A DNA stretch of 34,691 nt from positions 1-34,691 of IMG/VR virus record IMGVR_UViG_3300033153_003943; one strand, given 5' to 3'. This stretch comes from a virus. The first letter of the stretch is position 1. Each line of letters starts with the position of its first letter. Position numbers and translations under genes: made by a program. Of this stretch, positions 15,257 through 23,392 are shown in pieces. The notes beneath the pieces are model-generated. The model had not been told where the DNA came from. It saw only the letters and a list, made by a program, of their open reading frames with translations, and searched no databases.

Positions 15257-16964
15257 TAATGAACAAATACTCATAAGGGTAGCTATGGAGTTTATAGACT
15301 CTCAAAAAAAGCTTAAAGGTCAGATAGCTAAGTCTACTAAAGGTATGAAGACTGAGCTTCAGGCTAAGATGAAAGTACTGAACAAAGACTTCTCTAAAGA
15401 ATTTAATAGCCTTTATAATGCTCCTATTCAGGCTACTAAGAAGCTTAACTTAGAGAAAAAGAAAGAGTTAGCTCAGGCTAATAAGTTAAAATCTCTACGT
15501 AAAACCCTTAAAGAGACTTTAGACCCTGCTGTATATCAGAAGGTACAAAAACAATATTCTAGTTTAAGAAGGTCTACTAAGAGTTATATGAGTGAAGCAG
15601 AGACTATGAATTTGGCTAATAAGAAAGTCAAGAAGAGTATGAGAGACTTAGCTAAGACTGGTAAGAAAGTAAAGCAGTCTTTTGATATGAATGCTTTGGG
15701 AATGATGTTCTTTGGTATGGCTATGATGAGAGTGTCTCAGCAGATATGGCAGTTTGGTACTAAAGCTTTCGATGAAGTATCTCACTCTGTAGAAGGTACT
15801 GTTACTATGTTCGATATGCTTAATGGTTCTATGAAGTTTCTTGGTTTCGTTGTAGGTCAGGCTCTTGAACCTTTGGCTGCTTTATTAATCCCTATTATTG
15901 ATTGGTTGGCTGAGTGGGTTATGCTTAACCCTGAATTAGTAAGAGGTATTACTGAATGGGGTATGATTCTAGGAGCTATTTTTATGGTTGGAGGTACTTT
16001 ACGTTTAGGTATTGGTGCTGTAATTGGTGACCTTAAAACACTCAAAGGTATGAATTTTGAAGGTTTAGGTGCTAAGATATCTAAAGGTATTGGTATTGTT
16101 GCTGTTTTATGGTCTCTTAAAGAGGCTAAAGATGCCTATGATTCTTTCAAAGAAGGTGCTTGGGTTGATGGTTTGTTAAAAGCTGCTAGTGCTGGTTTAA
16201 TGGCTGCCGGTGGTTATAGACTACTTAAAGGTAAGAAGGGTGGTGGTGCTTTATTCGTATTAGGTATTGCTTTCGATATGGTGGCTAAAAATACTTTATT
16301 TAATACTATAGCAAATACGCTAGGTAGAGTAGCTGCTTGGATTATAGCATTATTTGGAACTTCATTTAAGTATTTAGGAAAAAGTTTTAAGAATGTATTT
16401 CATAAAATATTTGCTTGGGCAGCAGAGCAATATGCTAAGATATTAGACGCGTTACCTTTTGGTATAGGAAAACCCGGAGCTAATGCTTTAAGAGAGATTG
16501 CGGCAGCTCAAAGAGGTAAAACTGTAGACAGAGGGGATTTCGGAGCAGATATGAATGAACTTTTTGCTAAATGGAATAACACAGTACAGTCTAACGCTGC
16601 AATGATGACTGAATGGTGGGGAAATATTCAAGCAGAATCACAGCAGACACAGATGCTTATAGCGGCACTAAGACAAGGACAAGAGATATTAAACTTACAA
16701 GAAGGAGGAACTCTTACTAGTCAGTTGGGACAAATGAGTCCAGCAGACCTATCCTTCTTAGCAAGTCAAGCACAATTCGGTACTTTTGCAGACGAAGAAA
16801 GTAGAAGTATACTGGCTGACATACTAGTAGCAATGGAAAGACAAGGGCAGGCTAACGAGCAAACATCAGCTGCTGTACTGGACAGACTACAAAGCGAGTT
16901 CGGAGGAAGCACGGAAGCATACCTAGCAAGTATACTTTCTGGGATGAACGCTTACGGGGCATAA
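15243..16964 (+). CDS. Tail tape measure protein (573 aa)
   Basis: Sets tail length and is ejected during infection. The N-terminal ~150 residues are Lys-rich coiled coil (KLNLEKKKELAQANKLKSL). Hydrophobic, membrane-like helices run from about 155 to 390 (e.g. LAALLIPIIDWLAEWV, WGMILGAIFMVGGTL, VAAWIIALFGTSF). The C-terminal ~130 residues are Gln/Ala-rich helix (AEQYAKILDAL; SSQQT-like stretches). By the usual rule of about 1.5 angstrom per residue a tail of roughly 85 nm is expected, suggesting a siphovirus-like particle; this is inference. The 3' end changes to A/C-ending codons. Confidence 0.85.
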   Translation: MAVNSNEQILIRVAMEFIDSQKKLKGQIAKSTKGMKTELQAKMKVLNKDFSKEFNSLYNAPIQATKKLNLEKKKELAQANKLKSLRKTLKETLDPAVYQKVQKQYSSLRRSTKSYMSEAETMNLANKKVKKSMRDLAKTGKKVKQSFDMNALGMMFFGMAMMRVSQQIWQFGTKAFDEVSHSVEGTVTMFDMLNGSMKFLGFVVGQALEPLAALLIPIIDWLAEWVMLNPELVRGITEWGMILGAIFMVGGTLRLGIGAVIGDLKTLKGMNFEGLGAKISKGIGIVAVLWSLKEAKDAYDSFKEGAWVDGLLKAASAGLMAAGGYRLLKGKKGGGALFVLGIAFDMVAKNTLFNTIANTLGRVAAWIIALFGTSFKYLGKSFKNVFHKIFAWAAEQYAKILDALPFGIGKPGANALREIAAAQRGKTVDRGDFGADMNELFAKWNNTVQSNAAMMTEWWGNIQAESQQTQMLIAALRQGQEILNLQEGGTLTSQLGQMSPADLSFLASQAQFGTFADEESRSILADILVAMERQGQANEQTSAAVLDRLQSEFGGSTEAYLASILSGMNAYGA

Positions 16965-16966
16965 AA

Positions 16967-17452
16967 ATGACTAATCTAACTAAAGTAACCTTAAAACACT
17001 CCACTATAAACAGTGGTGCAGAAGTACAAGTATTTTGTACAAAAGTAAACGTATCAATAAACAAAACAAACGATAAAAAACCTAACGCTAACTATAGCAC
17101 TGATACTGTTGCTCAAGTACAAAGCCTTAGTGTGGAGAACCCTAAGTATATCCTTAGCGGTGTAGTTTTAGGTGTTGGTGATTTAACCTACTCTATGTTG
17201 TTAGATTTTTTTAAGTTAGCTAACGACGCGGTAGACCCTATTTATTTAACAGTAGTATATGGTACTAGTGCTGCTTTGGCAGACCCTATAGCTGACAATT
17301 TCGAAGACTTAATAGCTTATGATGGTGTTACTACTGATATACCTGTAACTTTCGACGGTGCTTTATCTATTCCTTTCGATACTACAGCTACTAAGTACGC
17401 TTACAGACCTACTTTTAATATTAGTCTAATTGAAGTGAGGGAGACAGTATGA
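16967..17452 (+). CDS. Tail protein after tape measure (161 aa, possibly distal tail)
   Basis: Beta-rich 161-residue protein, not securely recognised. The position right after the tape measure and before the hub fits the distal tail or tube-extension proteins of siphoviruses. The strands VTLKHSTINSGAEVQVFCTKVNVSINK, NPKYILSGVVLGVG and YRPTFNISLIEVRETV fit a tube-like fold. It is coupled to the hub gene by a 4-nt overlap (ATGA). Confidence 0.6.
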   Translation: MTNLTKVTLKHSTINSGAEVQVFCTKVNVSINKTNDKKPNANYSTDTVAQVQSLSVENPKYILSGVVLGVGDLTYSMLLDFFKLANDAVDPIYLTVVYGTSAALADPIADNFEDLIAYDGVTTDIPVTFDGALSIPFDTTATKYAYRPTFNISLIEVRETV

Positions 17453-18663
17453 GTAGAATAGTTTGGAGGTTATCTTACGAGAAGTTTGACGGAGAAAGTT
17501 ATGCTTCTCCAGTAGACCTTACTGACTTTAGAGATATTAAGCTATCGTTATCTATTGGTGATGGTAGAGACTCTTTCTCCTTCGTAGTAAGTAATATAGA
17601 CGGTACTTACGATGACCATTTTACTCCAAACGATAAATTTACTATTTACAGAAAAGAATACGATGGTACTGATAACTGGACTGACTCTAATGTATTAATG
17701 AGAGGTTCTGTTAGTAATGACCCTTTAACACACTCTTATAGTAAGGAGGATGTTCGTATATCTGGTTATAATTTTTCAGAGACTTTGATGGGTGCTTTGA
17801 CTTTTATTGATGCTACTAATCTTCCTATTGATGTTGCTTTACAGGACAGTCTTACTAACGTAGAATTATTTAATGAGAATTTCAAGGTAGGTTGGGCTAG
17901 TACAAATCCTTCAGTTAAGTATTCTAACGGCGAAGCTTTTCCTGATTGTGGAGAAAGATTCTTCAATAAACCAGTTAAATATATTATAGAGAAGTACTCT
18001 GCTGGTAACAAAACAGAAGACGGTAACTATTACTGGTATGTTAATAGTAATAATGATTTAGTGTGGGATAAAAGAAGAAGTAATTCTACTGAGTCTTTTG
18101 ATGCAGAGACTGCTGATTACTCAGAGCTTAAGGTAAAGAAAGATATTAAGGATGTTAAGAACTTCGTTATAGTTAAGGGTGGTTACGACCCTAAAAGTAA
18201 TATTATACAGACTAGGTATGCTGATTACGTGTCTATAGCTAAGAACGGTTTTAAGTTTCATATTATGGTAGATGAGAATAAGACTGCTGCTACTGTACTT
18301 GAAAATGATAAGGTACAGTTTGGCGTTGATAATATGGCTGATGCTAGTTATCCTTTAACTCCTTACTGGACTACTCAATCACAAACATCATTTAATAATT
18401 ATGTAGGTGCTTTCAGAGCATACATTAAGGAGCAGTTAGAGATTATTGGTAAAGATTATATTGATTATAGAAAGTATGGTAGGGTTGCTGTTGACATAAT
18501 GGTAAAGCCTAGTAATGATTTGTGGGAGTTAGGGGCTGTTATAGCTTGTAATATACCTCAAATGGATGCTGTTAATACTGCTAAACTTATGAGGGTGGAG
18601 AATATTAGTTTAGGAACCTCCCAAGACTTATACGTTTTGAAAGAAGACGTAGGAACGATTTAA
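17449..18663 (+). CDS. Baseplate hub/tail-associated protein (404 aa)
   Basis: Probable hub of the tail tip. The first half, with DFRDIKLSLSIGDGRDSFSFVVSNIDGTYDD and KFTIYRKEYDGTDNW, plus VLMRGSVSND and EDVRISGYNF, matches gp27/gpD-type hub proteins, which place two small beta barrels around a helical insert. The later part (KDVKNFVIVKGGYDPKSNIIQTRYAD ... LWELGAVIACNIPQMD) continues the same fold. No lysozyme or peptidase domain is attached; the peptidase at 20466 may supply that function. Confidence 0.75.
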   Translation: MSRIVWRLSYEKFDGESYASPVDLTDFRDIKLSLSIGDGRDSFSFVVSNIDGTYDDHFTPNDKFTIYRKEYDGTDNWTDSNVLMRGSVSNDPLTHSYSKEDVRISGYNFSETLMGALTFIDATNLPIDVALQDSLTNVELFNENFKVGWASTNPSVKYSNGEAFPDCGERFFNKPVKYIIEKYSAGNKTEDGNYYWYVNSNNDLVWDKRRSNSTESFDAETADYSELKVKKDIKDVKNFVIVKGGYDPKSNIIQTRYADYVSIAKNGFKFHIMVDENKTAATVLENDKVQFGVDNMADASYPLTPYWTTQSQTSFNNYVGAFRAYIKEQLEIIGKDYIDYRKYGRVAVDIMVKPSNDLWELGAVIACNIPQMDAVNTAKLMRVENISLGTSQDLYVLKEDVGTI

Positions 18664-18665
18664 AA

Positions 18666-19022
18666 ATGATAAACGATTATTTATTAGGAGATTTAGCAGA
18701 CCATATTTATGACCAAACTATTTATATGGCTTATTCAGATTCATCTACACTTACTGCCGATGGTACAGCTACTTCCTTGACGGGAGAGGTTGGTTCAAGG
18801 GTTACTTGTGTTAACGCTATAGTAGATAACGTTACTACTATAAATGGTATCAGGTTATCTACTGAGGTTGTTGCTAGTGGTGGTGACCGTTTATATGGCG
18901 TTGCTTTGTTTGATGCTTTTACTGGTGGTAATATGCTTCAGATGTTTTTGACTCCTGGTATTTTACATACTACTACTTTTGATTTGGAGAGCGAGATTAA
19001 TATTGAGGTTGATAGAAGTTGA
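18666..19022 (+). CDS. Tail-tip/baseplate accessory protein (118 aa)
   Basis: Unrecognised 118-residue beta-rich protein. The pattern INDYLLGDLADHIYDQTIY ... SLTGEVGSRVTCV ... RLYGVALFDAFTGG is common for small phage tail proteins that decorate the hub. It starts two bases after the hub stop and shares TTGA with the next gene. High T/G-ending codon use sets it apart from genes further upstream. Confidence 0.6.
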   Translation: MINDYLLGDLADHIYDQTIYMAYSDSSTLTADGTATSLTGEVGSRVTCVNAIVDNVTTINGIRLSTEVVASGGDRLYGVALFDAFTGGNMLQMFLTPGILHTTTFDLESEINIEVDRS

Positions 19023-19300
19023 GTATTGCTGATGAGATTGGTATACTTATAGGTCAGATGTCTTCTGACCAAGCTACTACTAGAGAAAACCTATCGGGTG
19101 ATGAGGCTGGTGGACAACTTACTATTTTTAGTAGTGAGAGAATTATACTTACAGGAGACACAGAACTGGTTAGTCTTGGTTTAGGCTCCTCTTCTTTTGT
19201 TATTGACCACCCTGTTTATGGTGACATTGATAGTAGTGTTTTACATATTGATGGTGGTTATGGTGGTGGTACTTCCACTTTATTCGAAGGTACTTTTTAA
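19019..19300 (+). CDS. Small tail-region protein with TTG start (93 aa)
   Basis: Unrecognised. The frame opens at a TTG overlapping the previous stop (TTGA), with GAGGT 9 nt before it; an ATG at residue 14 is the alternative start. The protein is beta- and glycine-rich (ILTGDTELVSLGLGSSSFVID ... HIDGGYGGGTSTLF) and might be a duplicated accessory of the preceding protein or a short receptor-tip protein. Confidence 0.6.
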   Translation: MSIADEIGILIGQMSSDQATTRENLSGDEAGGQLTIFSSERIILTGDTELVSLGLGSSSFVIDHPVYGDIDSSVLHIDGGYGGGTSTLFEGTF

Positions 19301-19317
19301 ATTTATGGTGATAAGAA

Positions 19318-20466
19318 ATGACATTTATAACAATTAATCCAGGAATAGACACAGGTTTTTCAACAAAACTAAATTCAAATTTTAATACTACAGCTTATAA
19401 CATGACAGTACTCTACAAGAAGTATACTAGTGATTATATTGATGCTGGAGATTTTACTGCTTGGTTATCTAACGCTGTAGCAGTATCTTTAGATAACTCA
19501 GCTACTACAATACTAAGAACTATTGATAGTGGTAGTAATTGGGTTAGTAAAACAACAGGCTTAGATGCTGATAGTGTTTTATATGTTAATCCTAACGATT
19601 GTAATTATATGATTGTTTTTGGTAGTGCTTATAATGGTGTTGCTAAATATAGTGATGATGCAGGAGATACTTGGACAACGGTTGTAGCTCCTACTGATGC
19701 AGACCAGAATTATATAGCTTATAGTATTACTGATAGTGGTAGAATTTATGCCTTATATGATGATGGTGGAAATATTGAAATTGGTTATACTGATGATAAT
19801 AGTGCTTGGAGTGTTTGTGCTGTTGACCCTTCAGCAGAAGGAACTAGTGTTGCTATGCAAATTGCTAGCCCTAAAGACAGCGTTATAGTTTATTTTGCTA
19901 CATTTACTGACCACTGGGCTGGTTACTCTTTAGATAATGGTGCTACTTGGGAAGAAGACGAGCTAATTTCTGGTGGAAGTGATATCGGAATTTTACATGC
20001 TTTATATATAGATAGTGATAATTATTTAATAGATATTTGTTTTGATGAATCATCTACTGGTAATGGTCTTCATAAGATTGTTTGGCAAGGAAATGTTATT
20101 TCAGAAGATATTCAAGTATGGGGATACGAATATTCAGCAACAAGTGAACAACTAAGAAACAGAACCTTATTGAAATTCACAACTACAGAGTTCACTTATC
20201 AACAGTTATTCGAAGACAGTACTTGGAATGATAACACATTTACAAGACAATACTTACAAATAATTTATAGTTATAGGTCTGACGTGTCTACAGAAAACCC
20301 TTTAATAATGCCTTTAGGAAGTGTTGGTTTTATAGATACTAGATATCTAGGTGTTGGTCTTAGTAGTTTTAGTAGAGTTCAAGGTAACGAGGATGGTTTA
20401 TCTTTCTTAAGCACTGCTAATAATGCTTATAATTCTATTCTTTATAATCGTTGGGGTGAGGAATAA
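19318..20466 (+). CDS. Asp-box beta-propeller tail protein (probable receptor binding)
   Basis: A 382-residue protein with BNR/Asp-box repeats S/T-x-D-x-G-x-x-W: TIDSGSNW (about 68-75), SDDAGDTW (112-119), SLDNGATW (204-211), with a degenerate one (TDDNSAW) between. Such boxes mark sialidase-type propellers and other glycan-binding propellers. No sialidase FRIP motif or arginine triad is evident, so binding rather than hydrolysis is favoured. It is the last structural gene before the peptidase, the position of receptor-binding proteins. The C-terminal ~120 residues form another, non-repeat domain. Confidence 0.7.
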   Translation: MTFITINPGIDTGFSTKLNSNFNTTAYNMTVLYKKYTSDYIDAGDFTAWLSNAVAVSLDNSATTILRTIDSGSNWVSKTTGLDADSVLYVNPNDCNYMIVFGSAYNGVAKYSDDAGDTWTTVVAPTDADQNYIAYSITDSGRIYALYDDGGNIEIGYTDDNSAWSVCAVDPSAEGTSVAMQIASPKDSVIVYFATFTDHWAGYSLDNGATWEEDELISGGSDIGILHALYIDSDNYLIDICFDESSTGNGLHKIVWQGNVISEDIQVWGYEYSATSEQLRNRTLLKFTTTEFTYQQLFEDSTWNDNTFTRQYLQIIYSYRSDVSTENPLIMPLGSVGFIDTRYLGVGLSSFSRVQGNEDGLSFLSTANNAYNSILYNRWGEE

Positions 20467-21188
20467 TGAAATGGTTAAATAATTTAATAGAAACATTTAA
20501 TAAAGGTAAAGATTATGATTTCTTACTTAAAGAACATAAAGATTTACAAAAAATAAACAAGGATAACACTAAGAGATATGAGCAAGAAATAAGTGACTTA
20601 TTGAAAGCTAACAAAATACTAACTGAAGATTTATATAACTGTGAAGACTCAGAATCTAAACTTAAAGAATACTGGTACAATAAATTTATAAAGAAAGTTA
20701 AATACTCCTATGGTGGTAAAGACTTAAAGAAATATTGTACTACTCAGAATAGTAATGTCCCTTTAGTAACTGGTAAAGATATAGATACTATTGCAAACAA
20801 AGCTTTACTTAAAGTATATTCTATGGTTAGGTATACTTCTGACGTTAAGGAGCATTGGCAGTTTGCTGACGAGACTGTAGAGAGAGGTCTCGGTGATTGT
20901 GAGGACGGTGCTATACTAATGTATAATATTATGGTTGCTTCTGGTGTTCCTGCTTGGAGAGTAAGACTTAATGCTGGTGACGTTCAAGGTGGAGGTCATG
21001 CTTACGTAACTTATTTAAGAGAGAAAGATAGTACTTGGTATGTTATGGATTGGTGTTATTGGTTTAACGAGTCTCGTTTTTATAGGAAGTCTTGGAAAGA
21101 AGCAGAGAAGTACTTCGGTATTTGGTTCTCGTGGAATGAAGATTATACTTTCTTTAAACCAGACTACAAACAACCGAAAGCTTTATAA
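20466..21188 (+). CDS. Transglutaminase-like cysteine peptidase (candidate endolysin)
   Basis: Cysteine peptidase fold. After a coiled-coil N-terminus (about residues 15-60) the C-terminal domain has all three catalytic residues in order: Cys145 in GLGDCEDGA, His178 in GGGHAYV and Asp195 in WYVMDWC. This is the transglutaminase-like arrangement that also includes pseudomurein endopeptidases of methanogen viruses, so cleavage of envelope peptides is plausible. It starts at a TAATG overlap with the propeller gene and is followed by a promoter and a holin-like gene. It could be an endolysin or a tail-borne peptidase; host wall type is unknown. Codons QPKAL at the 3' end double as promoter sequence. 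Confidence 0.75.
   Translation: MKWLNNLIETFNKGKDYDFLLKEHKDLQKINKDNTKRYEQEISDLLKANKILTEDLYNCEDSESKLKEYWYNKFIKKVKYSYGGKDLKKYCTTQNSNVPLVTGKDIDTIANKALLKVYSMVRYTSDVKEHWQFADETVERGLGDCEDGAILMYNIMVASGVPAWRVRLNAGDVQGGGHAYVTYLREKDSTWYVMDWCYWFNESRFYRKSWKEAEKYFGIWFSWNEDYTFFKPDYKQPKAL
21172..21188 (+). promoter_or_regulatory. Upstream copy of tandem BRE/TATA promoter
   Basis: AACCGAAAGCTTTATAA is embedded in the last codons of the peptidase gene. It matches the core of the 73-91 promoter (ACCGAAAGCTTTATA). It lies about 31 bp before the second copy, so transcripts would begin near 21210. Confidence 0.55.
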
Positions 21189-21202
21189 AGAAAACTGTTT
21201 AT

Positions 21203-21220
21203 TACCGAAAGGTTTATATA
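21203..21220 (+). promoter_or_regulatory. Archaeal BRE/TATA promoter of the lysis genes
   Basis: TACCGAAAGGTTTATATA lies about 30 bp before the ATG at 21249. Transcription should start near 21240-21246, giving a leader of only a few bases. It shares 17 of 18 positions with the left-edge promoter and should give extra late expression of the two small genes that follow. Confidence 0.8.
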
Positions 21221-21248
21221 TTAGAAGACACATATATAATAGAGTAGA

Positions 21249-21509
21249 ATGAATAAAAAAAAGTTTACTATAGATGATATTCTTCCAGAAGTAAAGAAAT
21301 ACTCTAATAAAGATTTAAGAGAATTGGAAGATAAGTTCTGGGATGAAACCTGGAATAAAAAACACATTACTAATAATGCTCTGGGTACTTATTTAGTTTA
21401 TATGAACTACATTCGTAACTGCGAGCGTTATAATATTCCTTACCGTGCCAGACAAAAAGAATTAATACATGGCTGGTATAATAAACATAAAGGTGAAAAC
21501 AATGGTTAA
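21249..21509 (+). CDS. Hypothetical lysis-region protein (86 aa)
   Basis: Unrecognised, basic/aromatic helical protein (DDILPEVKKYSNKDLRELED ... YLVYMNYIRNCERYNIPYRARQKEL). It is the first gene behind the tandem promoter and almost leaderless. It overlaps the holin-like gene by 8 nt. The promoter-proximal location with a holin suggests a role in late lysis control, but there is no domain evidence. Confidence 0.6.
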   Translation: MNKKKFTIDDILPEVKKYSNKDLRELEDKFWDETWNKKHITNNALGTYLVYMNYIRNCERYNIPYRARQKELIHGWYNKHKGENNG

Positions 21510-21699
21510 TATTTTTAAAGAGTATAAAAATTTTTGGCAGAGTAAGACTTTCTGGCTTTCTGTATTACAGTTCGGAATTGGTGTTGCTAGTGCTATCGAA
21601 GGTCAGTTGAACATGGGTATTGCTTTGACTGTTAGCGGAGTATTGACAATAATTATGAGAACCTTAACTAGTTCTAAGATGAACTGGAAGATTAAATAA
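21502..21699 (+). CDS. Holin-like small membrane protein (65 aa)
   Basis: Two hydrophobic segments (FWLSVLQFGIGVASAIEG and MGIALTVSGVLTIIM) in 65 residues, with a charged C-terminus (SSKMNWKIK). This is the size and topology of small two-span holins that open the membrane for a lysin. It is preceded by the peptidase and one small gene. The ATG at 21502 is chosen for AGGTGA (21491-21496); an upstream in-frame start at 21469 would be inside the previous gene. A T-tract follows the stop. Confidence 0.65.
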   Translation: MVNIFKEYKNFWQSKTFWLSVLQFGIGVASAIEGQLNMGIALTVSGVLTIIMRTLTSSKMNWKIK

Positions 21700-21703
21700 A
21701 TAA

Positions 21704-21746
21704 AATTTTCTTTTAATTTTGCTACTTATAGGTTTACCTATGTAGC
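21704..21746 (+). terminator. T-tract terminator with leader hairpin
   Basis: ATTTTCTTTTAATTTT ends the lysis transcript. It is followed by a hairpin with outer arms GCTAC/GTAGC (21721-21725, 21742-21746) and inner arms TAGG/CCTA, in the leader of the next gene. GGAG at 21747-21750 is the ribosome site for 21761. The hairpin sits one base from it and could affect access. Confidence 0.55.
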
Positions 21747-21760
21747 GGAGATATAATAAA

Positions 21761-22357
21761 ATGGTAAAAAAACAAGAAGAAGGCTCGTCCTTCATTAAAA
21801 AAGCACTAACAATCGGTGCAGTTGCTCTAGTTAGTATTGGTGTGGGTGTTGGTGGTGTTTATCTACTTGACAATCCTGAACCTATTACTAAAACAATTAC
21901 AAATACAATCACTCTACAGGGTGAAACAATTTATGAAGATGTTATCGTAGAAGTTCCTTATAACGTTACAGTTATTGAGTATGTTGATAACGGTGACTTA
22001 GAGTTTACTCTAGAACGTCTTGAAGACCAAGGTATCATTGCTGATGCTGACGAGATTGTTGCAGAGCTTAAAGCTGAAGATTTAGCTTTAGAGTTAGCTG
22101 TTGCTGAAATCTCTAATGGTGATTTATTTGAGATGATGGAAGACGCTGGTCTATTAGTAGACGATGACGAAGCTTTCATTAAAAGAATTAAGGGTGACTA
22201 CGATGAAGTGGTTGTTGTTAATGCTAACTTCGATGATAACGAGTACTCTTTCGATATAGATGTTAAAGTTTATGATGAAGATACAGAGGACTATGTTTAC
22301 TCAACTGTTTTTGTTGAAGTTATCGAAGGAGAAGCAGAACTTATAAGCGTAGTTTAG
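21761..22357 (+). CDS. Membrane-anchored acidic surface protein (198 aa)
   Basis: Unrecognised. A short basic N-terminus is followed by one membrane segment (LTIGAVALVSIGVGVGGVYLL, about 16-36) and a very acidic outside domain of about 160 residues (EDVIVEVPYNVTVIEY; DDDEAF; DEDTEDY). The charge is much more negative than in any neighbour. Most likely it is anchored in the host membrane and exposed outside. Superinfection exclusion, a late-stage membrane role or a virion component are all possible. It is the last rightward gene, with its own hairpin leader and a terminator after it. Confidence 0.65.
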   Translation: MVKKQEEGSSFIKKALTIGAVALVSIGVGVGGVYLLDNPEPITKTITNTITLQGETIYEDVIVEVPYNVTVIEYVDNGDLEFTLERLEDQGIIADADEIVAELKAEDLALELAVAEISNGDLFEMMEDAGLLVDDDEAFIKRIKGDYDEVVVVNANFDDNEYSFDIDVKVYDEDTEDYVYSTVFVEVIEGEAELISVV

Positions 22358-22394
22358 AAGTTCCCAGAGTTAATTTCAGTTATTTAAATTTTTT

Positions 22395-22427
22395 GAGGGA
22401 TTATTTCCCTCTTCTTTTATTTTCTTT
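22395..22427 (+). terminator. Terminator of rightward genes at the convergent junction
   Basis: GAGGG (22395-22399) pairs with CCCTC (22407-22411) across a 7-nt loop, followed by TTCTTTTATTTTCTTT. The stem overlaps the last codons and stop of the leftward gene ending at 22401. It closely resembles the stem after the capsid gene. Confidence 0.7.
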
Positions 22428-22814
22428 ACTCATATAAGCTACAAATTTTTCTGCTGTTAATCTTCTACTTAATCTATGTTTTAAGTATTCTGATGCCATT
22501 AAATTAAATAAGGTTGCACAAGCATGGTCTTCGTCATCAATATTATGATACCATTGCATAAAATGTCTCATAGCACTACTCTTGAATCTTACTAGTTCTT
22601 CTTCGCTGTTTGCTTTCTCCCAGTTTCTTAACCCATACTTCTCTTTACCTTTAGTCATGTGTGTAGCAAACCTAGTTAGTAGTTGGTCTTCGTATGGTAT
22701 TCCTTTAGGGAATAATAATGTGAAGTCTGGTTTACCCTCGGTAGTGTCTCTTATCATACCAGAGGCATATTCTGCTCTCTTACCACTGTCCTTAATTACA
22801 TATTTTTTCTTCAT
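22401..22814 (-). CDS. MazZ/DUF5664-like dATP/dGTP diphosphohydrolase
   Basis: All-alpha nucleotide pyrophosphohydrolase of the MazG superfamily, expected to convert a purine deoxynucleoside triphosphate to the monophosphate. Family markers in order: GMIRDTTEGKPDFTLLFPKG, then HMTKGKEKYGLRNWEKA, then SAMRHFMQWYHNIDDEDHACATLFN with the metal-binding acids. In some phages such an enzyme (MazZ) supplies dGMP for the 2-aminoadenine (Z) pathway together with PurZ and a special PolA; no PurZ is in this window. The 137-residue length is normal. It is the last gene of the leftward operon, coupled by ATGA. Confidence 0.8.
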   Translation of the reverse strand: MKKKYVIKDSGKRAEYASGMIRDTTEGKPDFTLLFPKGIPYEDQLLTRFATHMTKGKEKYGLRNWEKANSEEELVRFKSSAMRHFMQWYHNIDDEDHACATLFNLMASEYLKHRLSRRLTAEKFVAYMSKENKRRGK

Positions 22815-23392
22815 TTTGTTTCCTTCTTAAATATCATCATGTTCTTCCACAAATAACTATAAGCTGGAAGTATCTTTTTACTTAACTCTAATCTTAACTT
22901 ATCAGTTACTTCTTTATCGTAAGAGTATTTTCTTTCTTTGAATAAGTCTATCCAGTAACTCTGTGGTTGACAGTTAAAGTGACTGTATCCTTTCTCATTA
23001 CTAGCTGTTATTAATATGTTGTCCGAGCACATAGTTAGGTTTTTAACAAACACTTTAGCATACTTTTCTTCTAAGTGTTCTGCTACCTCTATACTTACTA
23101 CCAAGTCATCCTTATCACTTATAGTTAAGGATTCTCTTAGGTCAAATTTGTAACAAGATATTCCTCTTTCTAGGCATGCTTTTACTCCTTCATCAGAGCC
23201 TTCGAAGCCTATGTATGGGCAGTTGAATCCTCTGCTTAGTACTCCGTTTCCACATCCCATGTCTGTTACGCGAAAGGGTTTGAAGTGTTTGTATATTGTT
23301 TCTCCTAGTATTTTGTAGGTTGTTTCTTTCCATCCCATTCTTTTGTTTCCATAGTATTCTTTTCCGTAGTAATCGTTTAGTTTGTATTTCAT
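22811..23392 (-). CDS. Class I SAM-dependent methyltransferase (193 aa)
   Basis: SAM-binding motif I is VTDMGCGNGVLSRGF, preceded by TTYKILGETIYKHFKP. Then FEGSDEGVKACLERG carries the second-strand acid, and VVSIEVAEHLEEK is the motif IV region. There is no DPPY/NPPY signature of DNA amino-methyltransferases, so a small molecule, glycan or protein substrate is likelier. The start at 23392 is chosen since GGAGG lies 6 nt upstream and the ATG overlaps the glycosyltransferase stop (ATGA); an ATG five codons upstream exists. Pairing with the glycosyltransferase suggests glycan methylation (inference). Confidence 0.75.
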   Translation of the reverse strand: MKYKLNDYYGKEYYGNKRMGWKETTYKILGETIYKHFKPFRVTDMGCGNGVLSRGFNCPYIGFEGSDEGVKACLERGISCYKFDLRESLTISDKDDLVVSIEVAEHLEEKYAKVFVKNLTMCSDNILITASNEKGYSHFNCQPQSYWIDLFKERKYSYDKEVTDKLRLELSKKILPAYSYLWKNMMIFKKETK

